A program made the translations under genes and the position numbers. From contig PBLJ01000025.1 in NCBI GenBank assembly GCA_002721705.1, positions 15,116-59,517 on the forward strand: a stretch of 44,402 bases of DNA, in the 5' to 3' direction. This document shows, one piece after another, positions 1 through 7,950 of this stretch. Source of the stretch: Opitutia bacterium (lineage in GTDB: Bacteria > Verrucomicrobiota > Verrucomicrobiia > Opitutales > Seribacteraceae). Each line of letters begins with the position of its first letter. Within the stretch, counting starts at the first letter, position 1. The notes beneath the pieces were generated by a model. That model saw only the letters and a program-made list of their open reading frames with translations, had not been told where the DNA came from and ran no database searches.

Positions 1-758
1 CCCCAGGCAAGGTATGGTGATAAGCGCGAGGTGCCATCAATATACGGCTTGTTGCGCCGATGACTATATCCTGGCACGATTTCTCGAGGTATCCGGTCAA
101 TCAATTTTCTGGCCCCTGACTCAGAGACGTCCCAATGGGTCTTGAGTTTTTCATGCCATTGGCTTTTCGGCAGTATCCCGATTTGGTCCAACCCCAACTT
201 GTTGCTGCCTCGCTTGGCAAAAACCAACCTTTTTTCTTCAAGCGTTAGTTCTCTTGGGCGCACCTCAGGTTTTGCTTTTCTCCAATAGGGCGTAAATACT
301 TGGAATGCCTTGCCTGAACCGTTGAGTATTGCCCAAGGCTCGTTGAGCAGGGAATTATTGAAAGACTGGAAACCAATGCCTTTTTCCTGCAGTTTTGATT
401 CAACTAAATCCTGAGTCCTCATGCCCACTGGTTCGTACGCCTTGCTGAAAAAGACGTTATCTACCTTCAATTCCTGGGCGAGTTGAGGAATTACGCTCTC
501 AGCCGGCCCCATTTTGAAAATTAGCTCTCCTCTCTTCTCTGCAATACGTTTATCCAAGGATTCAAGAGCCCTATGCAACCACCACCGGGATGCTTCGCCT
601 ATCGACCATTCTCCGCCTTCCCATGGATTCCAGACGAAGACAGGAATGATTTCCATTCCTAGACCTAGGGCCTCCTGCAAACACCGGTTGTCATTCAAGC
701 GAAGGTCTCGCCTGAACCATACCAATGCTTTTCTATGCGCTCCGCATTTATTTTTCAT
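1..758 (-). CDS. phr: DNA photolyase, N-terminal part (runs off left edge)
   Basis: Flavin-dependent enzyme that uses blue light to split UV pyrimidine dimers; cytosolic. The reading frame starts with ATG at 758 and stays open to the window edge (252 codons). Near the N-terminus it has the photolyase opening LVWFRRDLRLNDN. The class I antenna-domain signature SRWWLHRALESLD follows around residue 75, and at the visible end NKPYIDGTSRLSPYLAWG, the start of the FAD-binding domain. The C-terminal half is outside the window, so class and catalytic tryptophans cannot be judged. The start overlaps the end of the upstream SDR gene by 11 bases, so the two are probably translated together. It is the last visible gene of the leftward stress operon. 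Class I CPD photolyase is most likely; a cryptochrome-type relative is the alternative. Confidence 0.93.
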   Translation of the reverse strand, partial: MKNKCGAHRKALVWFRRDLRLNDNRCLQEALGLGMEIIPVFVWNPWEGGEWSIGEASRWWLHRALESLDKRIAEKRGELIFKMGPAESVIPQLAQELKVDNVFFSKAYEPVGMRTQDLVESKLQEKGIGFQSFNNSLLNEPWAILNGSGKAFQVFTPYWRKAKPEVRPRELTLEEKRLVFAKRGSNKLGLDQIGILPKSQWHEKLKTHWDVSESGARKLIDRIPREIVPGYSHRRNKPYIDGTSRLSPYLAW

Positions 759-1461
759 GGGTTTTCAACCGAGTGAGTCCTGCATCTACCGTTAATACCT
801 GACCGGTAATCGAGGCGGCTTCCTTCGAATGAAGAAAAGCGATTGCTCCAGCGATTTCCTCCGGTGCAGGAACTTTTTGAAGCGCGTGTCGCTTGGTCAG
901 CACGGGAAGCATTTTTTCGCCTCCCACAAGGTTTAAACCTTGGTCAGTTGGGGTCAAGGTAGGGGCTACGACGTTGACGCGGGTGTTTGGGGCAAGATCA
1001 GCCGCCAAGGCCAGTGCAAAGCCCTCCAGGGCTGCTTTTGCCGTTGCAATCGCGGAATGGTTCGGCAACCCAATTTGAGCGGCCACCGAGGACAAGTAAA
1101 CGATTGATGAAGAACCTGCCTTGGTGAGACGAGGCAGGAGAGCCTGAGTTAGTCTGAAAGCATCCAAGACGTTTGTCTGGAAAGCTTCCAGCAAGTTTTC
1201 TTGCGTTACTCTTCTCGCGTTACCTAAAGTGATTTTGCCGGGACAGAAAGTGAGGCAATTGATGGTTTCCGGGAGGAAGTTTTGAAAAACAAACGGCTTG
1301 CTCAGGTCGGCGCTGATCCACTGCACGGCGTAGTCGTCTCGGTCGGGCTTGCTTCTTCCTATGGCCAAGACTTGATGCTTTTTACCCACCAAATTGTCGA
1401 CCAATGCTCGACCGATCCCTTTTGTACCTCCTGCAACAATGTGTGTTGAACGATATTTCAT
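748..1461 (-). CDS. Atypical short-chain dehydrogenase/reductase (SDR) without the catalytic Tyr
   Basis: Rossmann-fold SDR-family protein, 237 aa. The NAD(P)-binding glycine motif GGTKGIG is at residues 11-17, and the end (ITGQVLTVDAGLT) is typical of classical SDRs. The usual YxxxK site reads NHSAIATAK, so Lys142 is present but the position four residues before it is Ile138. The NNAG motif is also replaced, by CPG. It may therefore bind a nucleotide without normal dehydrogenase chemistry, or use another acid. SDRs with this 'NHxxIxxAK' form are, to my knowledge, a recurrent subgroup. I chose ATG 1461. The frame stays open upstream for about 130 more bases with protein-like sequence and a possible GTG at 1497, so the N-terminus is uncertain. 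The end overlaps phr by 11 bases. Confidence 0.85.
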   Translation of the reverse strand: MKYRSTHIVAGGTKGIGRALVDNLVGKKHQVLAIGRSKPDRDDYAVQWISADLSKPFVFQNFLPETINCLTFCPGKITLGNARRVTQENLLEAFQTNVLDAFRLTQALLPRLTKAGSSSIVYLSSVAAQIGLPNHSAIATAKAALEGFALALAADLAPNTRVNVVAPTLTPTDQGLNLVGGEKMLPVLTKRHALQKVPAPEEIAGAIAFLHSKEAASITGQVLTVDAGLTRLKTHEK

Positions 1462-1602
1462 GTCAGTAATATCGGTGGTTCGGATGATTTGGATCACTTG
1501 GGTCGCGACTTTTTGCTCATCGAGCGAAAGTTCAGCTGGCTTGATCTCTCCCAGACCATGGCCACGCTCCCTCGCGAAACCTCATGAGGCCTCGATGATG
1601 GT

Positions 1603-2943
1603 TTATCGAGCCTTGTAATCGTAGCAGCGGATTTCACTGCCATTGCGAAGCACTAAAAAACCACCCACTAAAAGGGGGCCATTCCAGCAACGTTCCTTCT
1701 TCAATAGTTGACGAGACGAGACCTCGACAAAACCATTCGGGTTCGCCTCGACTACACTGACAGCGCCCGTATTGCCAAGAATCAGTAATTTGTCTTCCAC
1801 CAACAAGATGCGTCCATAGCCGTATTTTTCACCTCGCCACATGAGGCCCCCCGTTTGGGCTTCGATGCAGGTGAGTGAACTTTCGTTGAAACCATATACG
1901 TAGCCATTTCGAAAAACTGGGCTGGAAAATTTCGTTTTGAGGTTTTTCGATTTCCATATTCTCTGGGTCGTGAATCCTTGCGTATCTTTTTCTATACGCA
2001 CGGCTTCAGCGCCTTTCCCATATCCGGCTGACACCAGTAAAACGTCTTCGGATAGTTCGAGAGGTTGTGTGATTTGGGTGTTGACCATGAATATTTTCCA
2101 TGGGTGTTCCCAAAGGGTCTCGCCCGTGGAAGGCTCCAGTCCAGCCAACTTGCCCTCTACGGCTACCACTACCTGAAGCCTGCCAGCAAGCTTCATGGCC
2201 GAGGGAGAAAGATAAACGCCGTTACCTTTCAATTTCGAGACCCACGCAGGCCTGCCTGTTTCGGCATCGAATGACTTCACTGCTCCCGCCGCACCGCCTG
2301 GTGACACGATTACCATGCCGTTCAAAACTAAGGGTGAGCACGCCAATCCCCAATGTGGATACTCGTACTCGGGCTCGAGGGTTTCGCGTTCCCAAATCAG
2401 GTCCCCGGTCGATGCCTGCAGACAGCTCAAGGTTCCATTTGAATGCAAGGCATAGATTTTACCCTGCGCTGCAACGGGCGAACTGCGTGGCCCAATACCT
2501 CCCATCGAATCTTTCAATTTGGTTGGTTTTCGGTACTTCCAAACCACCCCGCCATCCCTCATGGAGCGGCATGTCAAGGTTTCGAAGTCACCTTCTTGCT
2601 CCATGGTGTAAAGACGTCCACTGGCCAGGATCAGAGAGGAATGGCCCGGACCTATTTCCCGTCTCCAGATTAGGTTTGGTTTTTTTCGCCAATCGATCGG
2701 AACTCCTTGAGACCGCGCTATTCCTCTTCTTGTCGGGCCGCGGAAATCAGGCCACTCGGCGCTACTGGAGTTATTTTCGAGAAGATCGCTTAGGCGACCT
2801 GCCTCAGGCTTGACATAGGTATGACTCTCTTCTCGCTTTTGCCATTGAAGCGATGGGGTCATGCCACCCCGCCATTCGATGTGAACGCAGCCAATGAAGA
2901 CCAGTCCGGTTGTCGCACACAACACTGCGGAAATAAGCCTCAT
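1603..2943 (-). CDS. PQQ-binding-like beta-propeller lipoprotein
   Basis: 446-aa exported protein. The N-terminus is a lipoprotein signal with lipobox-like VFIGC at residues 16-20, predicting an outer- or inner-membrane anchor facing the periplasm. The rest carries repeated propeller blades of the PQQ/BamB-like type, for example LIWRREIGPGHSSLILASGRLY, GDLIWERE and GETLWEHPW. Secreted PQQ-like propellers of this kind are abundant in Verrucomicrobia and Planctomycetes and often have no known enzyme activity. Its ATG overlaps the glutathione peroxidase stop (ATGA at 2940-2943), and 141 bases separate it from the SDR gene. Its place inside a photolyase/peroxidase operon suggests an envelope role in the same stress response. 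That role is inference. Confidence 0.88.
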   Translation of the reverse strand: MRLISAVLCATTGLVFIGCVHIEWRGGMTPSLQWQKREESHTYVKPEAGRLSDLLENNSSSAEWPDFRGPTRRGIARSQGVPIDWRKKPNLIWRREIGPGHSSLILASGRLYTMEQEGDFETLTCRSMRDGGVVWKYRKPTKLKDSMGGIGPRSSPVAAQGKIYALHSNGTLSCLQASTGDLIWERETLEPEYEYPHWGLACSPLVLNGMVIVSPGGAAGAVKSFDAETGRPAWVSKLKGNGVYLSPSAMKLAGRLQVVVAVEGKLAGLEPSTGETLWEHPWKIFMVNTQITQPLELSEDVLLVSAGYGKGAEAVRIEKDTQGFTTQRIWKSKNLKTKFSSPVFRNGYVYGFNESSLTCIEAQTGGLMWRGEKYGYGRILLVEDKLLILGNTGAVSVVEANPNGFVEVSSRQLLKKERCWNGPLLVGGFLVLRNGSEIRCYDYKAR

Positions 2944-3482
2944 TGCTTTTGTGCCAAAGCTCCTTCGATTGCCCTTTGCAATTTTCCAGAGGTCGGGGAG
3001 GTCAGAGAACCAAACCTACTGATCGGCTGACCATCCCTACCCACTAGAATCTTGGCGAAATTCCACCTGACCTTACCCTTTGCGGCTGAATCTGGCCCGA
3101 GTAGTTCAGCATATAGAGGATGCTGATCGGGTTCCTTGACGCGAATTTTGGAATAGAGGGGAAAGGTGACTCCATAATTGATTGAACAAAACTCCTTGAT
3201 TTCCTTTTCCGAGCCAGGCTCCTGTCCACCGAATTGGTTGCAGGGAAACCCACAAATAACAAGGCCTCTATCCTTGTATTTCAAGTACAACGCTTCCAGA
3301 CCCTTGTATTGTCTGGTAAATCCGCATTTCGAGGCGACGTTTACGATCAGCAGGACTTTGCCCTTGTGCTCTTTCAACGAAGTCTTCTTACCCGATATGT
3401 CCACGAGGGCGTGTTCATATACGGATGCAGTTATGATTTGGGTGTTGGTTACCATAATGATTATTAGGAGCAGGGTTTTCAC
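2940..3482 (-). CDS. Exported glutathione peroxidase-family thiol peroxidase
   Basis: Reduces hydrogen or lipid peroxides using thioredoxin or glutathione. The family motifs are intact: NVASKCGFTRQYKGLEALY with the peroxidatic Cys, GFPCNQFGGQEPG with the conserved Gln and a second Cys, and WNFAKILVGRDG with the Trp/Asn of the active-site tetrad. The catalytic residue is Cys, not selenocysteine. I chose a GTG start at 3482 because it gives a short hydrophobic export signal (KTLLLIIIMV then TASVYEH). A start at the internal ATG nine codons later, or at ATG 3665 overlapping the SOUL gene, is possible but less plausible. The upstream gene ends 22 bases before it and the downstream lipoprotein starts inside its stop codon, which fits an operon. 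Confidence 0.88.
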   Translation of the reverse strand: MKTLLLIIIMVTNTQIITASVYEHALVDISGKKTSLKEHKGKVLLIVNVASKCGFTRQYKGLEALYLKYKDRGLVICGFPCNQFGGQEPGSEKEIKEFCSINYGVTFPLYSKIRVKEPDQHPLYAELLGPDSAAKGKVRWNFAKILVGRDGQPISRFGSLTSPTSGKLQRAIEGALAQKQ

Positions 3483-3504
3483 TTCGAGGGCTTTTGCGGT
3501 CGGG

Positions 3505-4104
3505 TCAGGAATCGTTTGATTCGGGCTTCGTTGGTGAGTGGCGTTCCTTGTCCTCGATGGTTTTCTCTTTCCTACGAATTTCGATGTGTATTTCCGATCG
3601 CTTGAAAAATCCGGGAACGAAAGGGCTGTTCCAATACACTCCGTATGGAGCGCTGGTAGCTTCAAACCCCGGGTTTTCCACCAGCCATGCCTTGAGCTTT
3701 TCCTCGTTTTGATTGAATCTCTTTTCCGTGTAACTGCCTCTTATGCCTATCGCCAGCACGGTCAGAGGTTCCATTTCCTTTACTGCTACTCCATCACCTG
3801 ATGGTAGTTTTTTCTTCATATCCTTGCTACCCACGAAAAAACGCATCTTTCCTGGTTTTATCTCGGCTTCCACGGGTACGGTCATGGCGACGTCGTTACT
3901 GCTTATGTATCGGAACAGGGTTCTGAACAGATTGTTTCCACCCTCAAAGTATGCGTTCTGGCTGGTTGCTTCCAACGCAGTCCTTCGTGGAATCTTCTTA
4001 ATCTCGATTGTGCCTACCGGAGTTCGTTCGTACATCGTTTCGTAGGCTTTAGCGGTGAGTGTCGGCAAGGCTGCAAGCAATATATACCCAAGTAGTTTTT
4101 TCAT
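3505..4104 (-). CDS. Secreted SOUL-family heme-binding protein
   Basis: 199-aa protein with a Sec signal peptide (MKKLLGYILLAALPTLTAKA) followed by a SOUL/HBP domain. Features typical of the family are YERTPVGTIEIKKIPRRTALEAT near the start, FRYISSNDVAMTVPVEAEI in the middle (the MTxPV motif), and APYGVYWNSPFVPGFFKRSEIHIEI near the end. SOUL proteins bind haem or tetrapyrroles, and bacterial members often sit beside photolyase genes. Here it would act in the periplasm, possibly removing photosensitising tetrapyrroles. That role is inference. It is the first gene of the leftward operon SOUL-peroxidase-propeller-SDR-phr and is divergent from the FAD protein gene at 4291. Confidence 0.9.
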   Translation of the reverse strand: MKKLLGYILLAALPTLTAKAYETMYERTPVGTIEIKKIPRRTALEATSQNAYFEGGNNLFRTLFRYISSNDVAMTVPVEAEIKPGKMRFFVGSKDMKKKLPSGDGVAVKEMEPLTVLAIGIRGSYTEKRFNQNEEKLKAWLVENPGFEATSAPYGVYWNSPFVPGFFKRSEIHIEIRRKEKTIEDKERHSPTKPESNDS

Positions 4105-4290
4105 TTCAGCTATTCTTTATATTTCGAATCGGTCTGCATGCAAACTGGATCGTTGGTAAACTTGACGTAGACGAGTTTCCTGGCCCAACGAATATTGAAT
4201 TCCTTTTACCAAGACACTCATTGCAATTGGAGGTACGAATTTTCGATCGTAATGGTTTGTCTTTTACGATTCATGCGTATGTTTCCCTCT

Positions 4291-5253
4291 ATGAACATCG
4301 TTGTCGTCGGAGCGGGCATTGCCGGTTGCTCTTGTGCTTGGGAACTTTCTCGTCACGGTCATTCCGTCCTTTTGCTGGATAAGGCGCGTAAAGCAGGAGG
4401 CAGAATGGCTACCAAGGTCATGCAAGGAGCTCGCTTGGATCATGGGGCTCAGTTTTTCAGTGCCCGCGACGAGCGTTTCATCGCGTTGGTCAAAGCGTGG
4501 CGAGATGCTGGTAGGGCTGTCCCATGGTTCCTTTATGAAGCTGATGATTCGGAGGACTTGCCTGTGGAGCGATTGCGAGGCGTGGAAGGCATGAACCCAC
4601 TCCCCCGGGAGTTGATTTCTTCTTTGCCCATAAGTACGAACTTTTACGTCGATCGAATAGAATTCGATGGCAGTTGGAATATTTTCTCAGGCGACGATAC
4701 CTTGGAATCGATTGAGGCGGATCACTTGGTTTTGACTCTCCCCGTCCCTCAGATCCTGAATCTTTTTGAGCGCAGCAACTTCCGCTTGAATCATCAAGTG
4801 TGGGCTGATTTGTCAAAAGTTGTTTACACTCGTTGTATTGCTCTTCTCGGCACACTCGCTGAAGTTTCCTCTTTGTCGCCCCCTGGATTCCTTGCCTTTC
4901 CTCACCCTTGCCTGGATTGGCTTTGCGATAACTTTCACAAAGGCATTTCAGCCCAATCGGCCTGTACCGTTCATAGCAGCGATGAGTTTGCCCGTCGAAA
5001 TTGGGATTCACCTGATCTTGAGGTTCTTGCCCTGCTCCGTCCGCTAGTGGAAGATCTCTTGTCCACGCGGATTGTTGAATGGTCTCTTCATCGTTGGAGA
5101 TTCGCTAAACCGACGGTTACTTTTGGCGCTTCCTTTTGGCATGATTCCGAGCGAAAATTGACTCTCGCTGGAGATGGCTTTGGCGGAGGGAGCGTCGAAC
5201 GCGCGGCGCTTTCGGGCTTGCAGGCAGCCGATCGAGTCAGATCCTCCCTTTAG
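4291..5253 (+). CDS. Renalase-like NAD/FAD-dependent oxidoreductase (COG3380 type)
   Basis: 320-aa flavoprotein. The start at ATG 4291 places the FAD-binding motif VVVGAGIAGCSCAWEL directly at the N-terminus. It is followed by GGRMATKVMQGARLDHGAQFFSARD, the hallmark of the COG3380 family. The C-terminal FAD contact LTLAGDGFGGGSVERAALSGLQAA is also present. Relatives in pseudomonads were characterised as renalases, which oxidise wrongly reduced (2- and 6-dihydro) NAD(P)H isomers; others in the family are unassigned. A repair role for damaged cofactor would fit the neighbouring oxidative-stress genes. It is divergent from the SOUL operon (186-base gap) and followed after 70 bases by the SRPBCC gene, probably as a bicistronic unit. 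The frame could be extended to 4195, but that would place 32 unrelated residues before the Rossmann fold. Confidence 0.88.
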   Translation: MNIVVVGAGIAGCSCAWELSRHGHSVLLLDKARKAGGRMATKVMQGARLDHGAQFFSARDERFIALVKAWRDAGRAVPWFLYEADDSEDLPVERLRGVEGMNPLPRELISSLPISTNFYVDRIEFDGSWNIFSGDDTLESIEADHLVLTLPVPQILNLFERSNFRLNHQVWADLSKVVYTRCIALLGTLAEVSSLSPPGFLAFPHPCLDWLCDNFHKGISAQSACTVHSSDEFARRNWDSPDLEVLALLRPLVEDLLSTRIVEWSLHRWRFAKPTVTFGASFWHDSERKLTLAGDGFGGGSVERAALSGLQAADRVRSSL

Positions 5254-5323
5254 CCAAGGATCATCCCTATCTTCACCTTTTGAAGGTTTGGCTTTTTACA
5301 ATCGCCATTTAGCCTTTAACTTC

Positions 5324-5779
5324 ATGTACAGGTTCTTTCAGAAACAAACTCTTTCAGCTTCTCCCGAAAAAGTGTGGGATTTCATATCCTTGCCTGGGAA
5401 TCTAAATGAAATCACTCCGAAAGACATGGAGTTTGAAATCATCGGTGAAGTTCCTGAGCGAATATTCGCCGGTCAATTCATCGAATACCGGGTCAAGGTG
5501 CCTCTCCTAGGAAGGACCTCTTGGCTGACCGAGATCAAGTATCTTGATGAGGGCAAGTCGTTCGTGGATGAGCAAAGGGTTGGCCCTTACAAATTATGGG
5601 TTCATCGGCATTCGCTTGAAGCGGTAGAGGGTGGCACCGAGATGACCGACGACATCCGGTATGCTCTTCCCTTTGGGGTTTTTGGAAAATTGGCAAACCC
5701 TTTGATTGTACGAGGGAACCTTAAAAGGATTTTTGACTTTCGGCGTGAGGTTTTAAGCCGAACGTTCCCGAAATCCTAA
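5324..5779 (+). CDS. SRPBCC (START/Bet v1-like) protein, COG4276 type
   Basis: 151-aa soluble protein with the SRPBCC helix-grip fold signature. The N-terminus reads YRFFQKQTLSASPEKVWDFI, then the family-typical LNEITPKDMEFEI, and DEQRVGPYKLWVHRHSLEAV with TEMTDDIRYALPFGVFG in the second half. The fold has a deep hydrophobic cavity for a small ligand, and the ligand here is unknown. The start at ATG 5324 places the domain at the N-terminus; the frame extends upstream to 5174 inside the previous gene. It lies 70 bases after the FAD protein gene and converges on the gene ending at 5792, with only 12 bases between. SRPBCC proteins of this type commonly accompany photolyases, which supports grouping it with the light-stress block. 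Confidence 0.85.
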   Translation: MYRFFQKQTLSASPEKVWDFISLPGNLNEITPKDMEFEIIGEVPERIFAGQFIEYRVKVPLLGRTSWLTEIKYLDEGKSFVDEQRVGPYKLWVHRHSLEAVEGGTEMTDDIRYALPFGVFGKLANPLIVRGNLKRIFDFRREVLSRTFPKS

Positions 5780-5791
5780 ATGATTGTCGTA

Positions 5792-7006
5792 CTAACTGGG
5801 ATCTGCGGGTTCCGTGATCTCCGGCCAAGTAAACCAAAGGTACGACTGATTGATTCGTCGATCGCAGCCCATCAGCTTCCTGGACAGTGATTCCGATGGG
5901 TTTTCCAGCGCGTGGGCTCTGCAAACGGAGTTCATGACCAATTGAACCAAATAGTTCACTTCCTCTACTTTGTCATTTGGCGGAGTTTCCAAACCAAAGG
6001 CCTTGAGCAGTGAAGAGTGGCTTGTTTCAGAGGTTTCAGAGGCAACCAATGCAAGTACACCATGTGGGATCACGTCCTTGTGTATTTCGATACTGAATTG
6101 TCCTTCCGAGGAATGGGCTGCCAATAAATTGGCCAAGCAGTACAGGTTCGAGTCATATTCCGCGAATTCCACGCACCTTTCAGTGACCGGACCGTCGAAA
6201 AAGTGCCCGCAGCGAACTTTCCCGGGATCATTGAAATACGAATGTTCCGCTCCCCACCACTTGGTTCTAAGCAACCCGGCGCTATGCAACCTGAGTTCTT
6301 CGTCCTCGGCCAATCGCGCAGCATCCAAGTCACCGAAGGAGGCTCGCATGATCTTTTTTTGATCACGACAGAGATAAAACAATCTTCTGATGTCTCCGAC
6401 GGTGCCTTTCCCTGCCTTGATTCTCTCAATGAAAAAGCCCATGCTGGGCAAGCTCGTAAGATAAGACCGCAACAAGGATTGCGTAGGTGGTTGCTGTGGG
6501 TTTTCCGAAATGCCATTGGCACTAAAGGCTCCCTGTTCCGGGAAAACCAGTGAGATGGAGTTAAGGTTGCTTTTCAATTCCGTCAGGTTGCCATCTGCCG
6601 CCGAGGAATTACCCGCAACCAAGGGCGTCAGCTTCAACAAGCCTTCATACAATCGATTCACTTGGTCCTTGTAATCGATTTTTGCCAAATCGCTCAAATC
6701 CACGCTTCCCCCTCCGCCGTTGTATCTTTTCGTTGCGGTTGCGGGCATTGGAGGGACCTGCTGCAGGAAATCAAGGTTGGGCGAGGTGGAGGGCATCTCA
6801 CTGATTTCCAATACACGATTGCGCAAATCCAGACTTGGCTCTTTTGGTCTAGAAGTCAGGCCGATTAAGGATAATTCATCCTGCGCCTTGGCGTAGGCTT
6901 GCTGTGCCTCCGGGACTTCTTTCATCATAGCCTCGAACAGCTTGGAGTCCTCTCGGGGAAGCAGTCCCAGAGAGTAGTCGATGGCTTGTTGTTCGAGGTC
7001 GGTCAT
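5792..7006 (-). CDS. Putative soluble anti-sigma / sensor protein paired with the ECF sigma factor
   Basis: 404 aa. The N-terminal ~45 residues (IDYSLGLLPREDSKLFEAMMKEVPEAQQAYAKAQ) resemble the start of RskA- and ChrR-type anti-sigma factors (Y-x-LG-L...E...FE). Beyond that I recognise nothing. There is no transmembrane segment, no obvious HxxxCxxC zinc motif and no cupin. A Gly-rich linker lies near residue 95, and six Cys are scattered through the C-terminal two thirds (for example VRCGHFF, ERCVEF, LYCLAN). Its start lies 95 bases downstream of the sigma factor gene on the same strand, the usual position for an anti-sigma factor. A cytosolic sensor is therefore plausible, but the function is inferred from position and a weak N-terminal likeness only. 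Confidence 0.6.
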   Translation of the reverse strand: MTDLEQQAIDYSLGLLPREDSKLFEAMMKEVPEAQQAYAKAQDELSLIGLTSRPKEPSLDLRNRVLEISEMPSTSPNLDFLQQVPPMPATATKRYNGGGGSVDLSDLAKIDYKDQVNRLYEGLLKLTPLVAGNSSAADGNLTELKSNLNSISLVFPEQGAFSANGISENPQQPPTQSLLRSYLTSLPSMGFFIERIKAGKGTVGDIRRLFYLCRDQKKIMRASFGDLDAARLAEDEELRLHSAGLLRTKWWGAEHSYFNDPGKVRCGHFFDGPVTERCVEFAEYDSNLYCLANLLAAHSSEGQFSIEIHKDVIPHGVLALVASETSETSHSSLLKAFGLETPPNDKVEEVNYLVQLVMNSVCRAHALENPSESLSRKLMGCDRRINQSYLWFTWPEITEPADPS

Positions 7007-7101
7007 ATGATTATTACTAGTTCGTTTCTTGCGATTTACAATTCAAGATGACCTTGCATGGGGATCTGGAGATACATGATAGGAGTGATTGCTTAATTTC
7101 A

Positions 7102-7659
7102 TTACAATTCCTTCGTAGGCAAACTTCGCCTCATTTTTTGCAGCCCCAAGCGGATTCTGGATTTCACCGTGCCAAGCGAAAGGTTCATCGATGATGCAAT
7201 CTCGGAATGAGCCATTCCTTTGAAAAACGAATTTTCCAAGACGTTTTTCTGGCTCTCTGGAAGTTTTTCAAATGATTGCCTGAGAAGCGCCCTGTCGTCT
7301 TCTTGGCTTGCCATAAAGGCTCCGTCTGCTGCTTCTTCATGAGGATGGGTATCCAAGGCGACCGAGAGTTCACCCGTATCCAACCTCCTTTTTCTTGAGC
7401 GATAGCGATCTATGCTTCGGTTCCTGACGAGTACCAGCAGCCAACTCCTTAGTTTTCCTTTTTTTGGAGAGTAAGAAGTTGGTTTTTTCCAGAGTGCAGC
7501 AAAGGTGTCTTGAACGATTTCCTCCGCATCCCAGCGATCATGCAGGATTTGCATGGACAAGGAAAACATGGCGGTTCCGAAGGCATCGTAAAGACTGGCA
7601 AAGGCTTGGGTATCACCATTGCAAATTTTTTTCCAGAGGTCCTCTCCTTCGCTGGCCAT
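7102..7659 (-). CDS. ECF-family RNA polymerase sigma factor
   Basis: 185 aa with the two-domain layout of group 4 (ECF) sigma factors. Region 2 is at about residues 20-90: FASLYDAFGTAMFSLSMQIL, DAEEIVQDTFAALWKK, then LRSWLLVLVRNRSIDRYR. Region 4 is at 125-178: FEKLPESQKNVLENSFFKGMAHSEIA, with the helix-turn-helix SLGTVKSRIRLGL. It resembles the SigK/RpoE-ChrR type of ECF more than FecI-type factors. ATG 7659 is used because an in-frame TGA lies closely upstream. It is followed by the putative anti-sigma gene. Given its neighbours (photolyase, SOUL, peroxidase, FAD and SRPBCC proteins), it probably controls them under light or oxidative stress, as RpoE/ChrR does for singlet oxygen. That regulon is inference. 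Confidence 0.93.
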   Translation of the reverse strand: MASEGEDLWKKICNGDTQAFASLYDAFGTAMFSLSMQILHDRWDAEEIVQDTFAALWKKPTSYSPKKGKLRSWLLVLVRNRSIDRYRSRKRRLDTGELSVALDTHPHEEAADGAFMASQEDDRALLRQSFEKLPESQKNVLENSFFKGMAHSEIASSMNLSLGTVKSRIRLGLQKMRRSLPTKEL

Positions 7660-7747
7660 CGACTCGCTGTTTCTTGGCCATCATCCATGACCTTTCCGCG
7701 ATGATTCCGCAAACAGATTTTCCGCTTTGGTACACATAACTGGGATT

Positions 7748-7782
7748 AGGCAGGACGCCTTTCGACGCCCTGCCTTTTCTTT
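7748..7782 (+). terminator. Possible intrinsic terminator (plus strand)
   Basis: A 7-bp stem AGGCAGG (7748-7754) / CCTGCCT (7769-7775) is followed by a T-rich run TTTTCTTT. Read on the plus strand it has the form of a Rho-independent terminator, yet no plus-strand gene ends nearby. On the minus strand the run becomes an A tract before the hairpin, so it would not work well as a terminator for the small membrane gene. Confidence 0.4.
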
Positions 7783-7930
7783 CCACAGACCCGGCATTAA
7801 CCCCAGGAAAAAATCCTTTCCTCTCAGACCCTTGCTGCGTGACCAAGAACACGCCGCCTGAAGGTTTTTCGCATGATATCCGATTTGATGGGGTCAGAAC
7901 TTGCTCAGGCGTTTGCCCTTGAATCTCAAG

Positions 7931-7944
7931 AGATATTAATATCT
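7931..7944. promoter_or_regulatory. Perfect 14-bp palindrome, possible operator
   Basis: AGATATTAATATCT is an exact palindrome in the gap between the ECF sigma gene and the small membrane protein gene, starting 6 bases beyond the latter's stop codon. It could be a dimer-binding site. No matching copy was noticed elsewhere in the window, and chance occurrence of an AT-rich palindrome cannot be excluded. Confidence 0.3.
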
Positions 7945-7950
7945 GGGCAG

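Larger units (their letters stand above)
7660..7950. other. Gene-free stretch upstream of the ECF sigma gene
   Basis: I see no convincing coding frame in these 291 bases. They contain a hairpin followed by T residues on the plus strand (7748-7782) and a perfect 14-bp palindrome at 7931-7944, just after the stop codon of the small membrane protein. The sigma-gene promoter should lie here, but I could not identify a clear -35/-10 pair for it. Confidence 0.5.
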
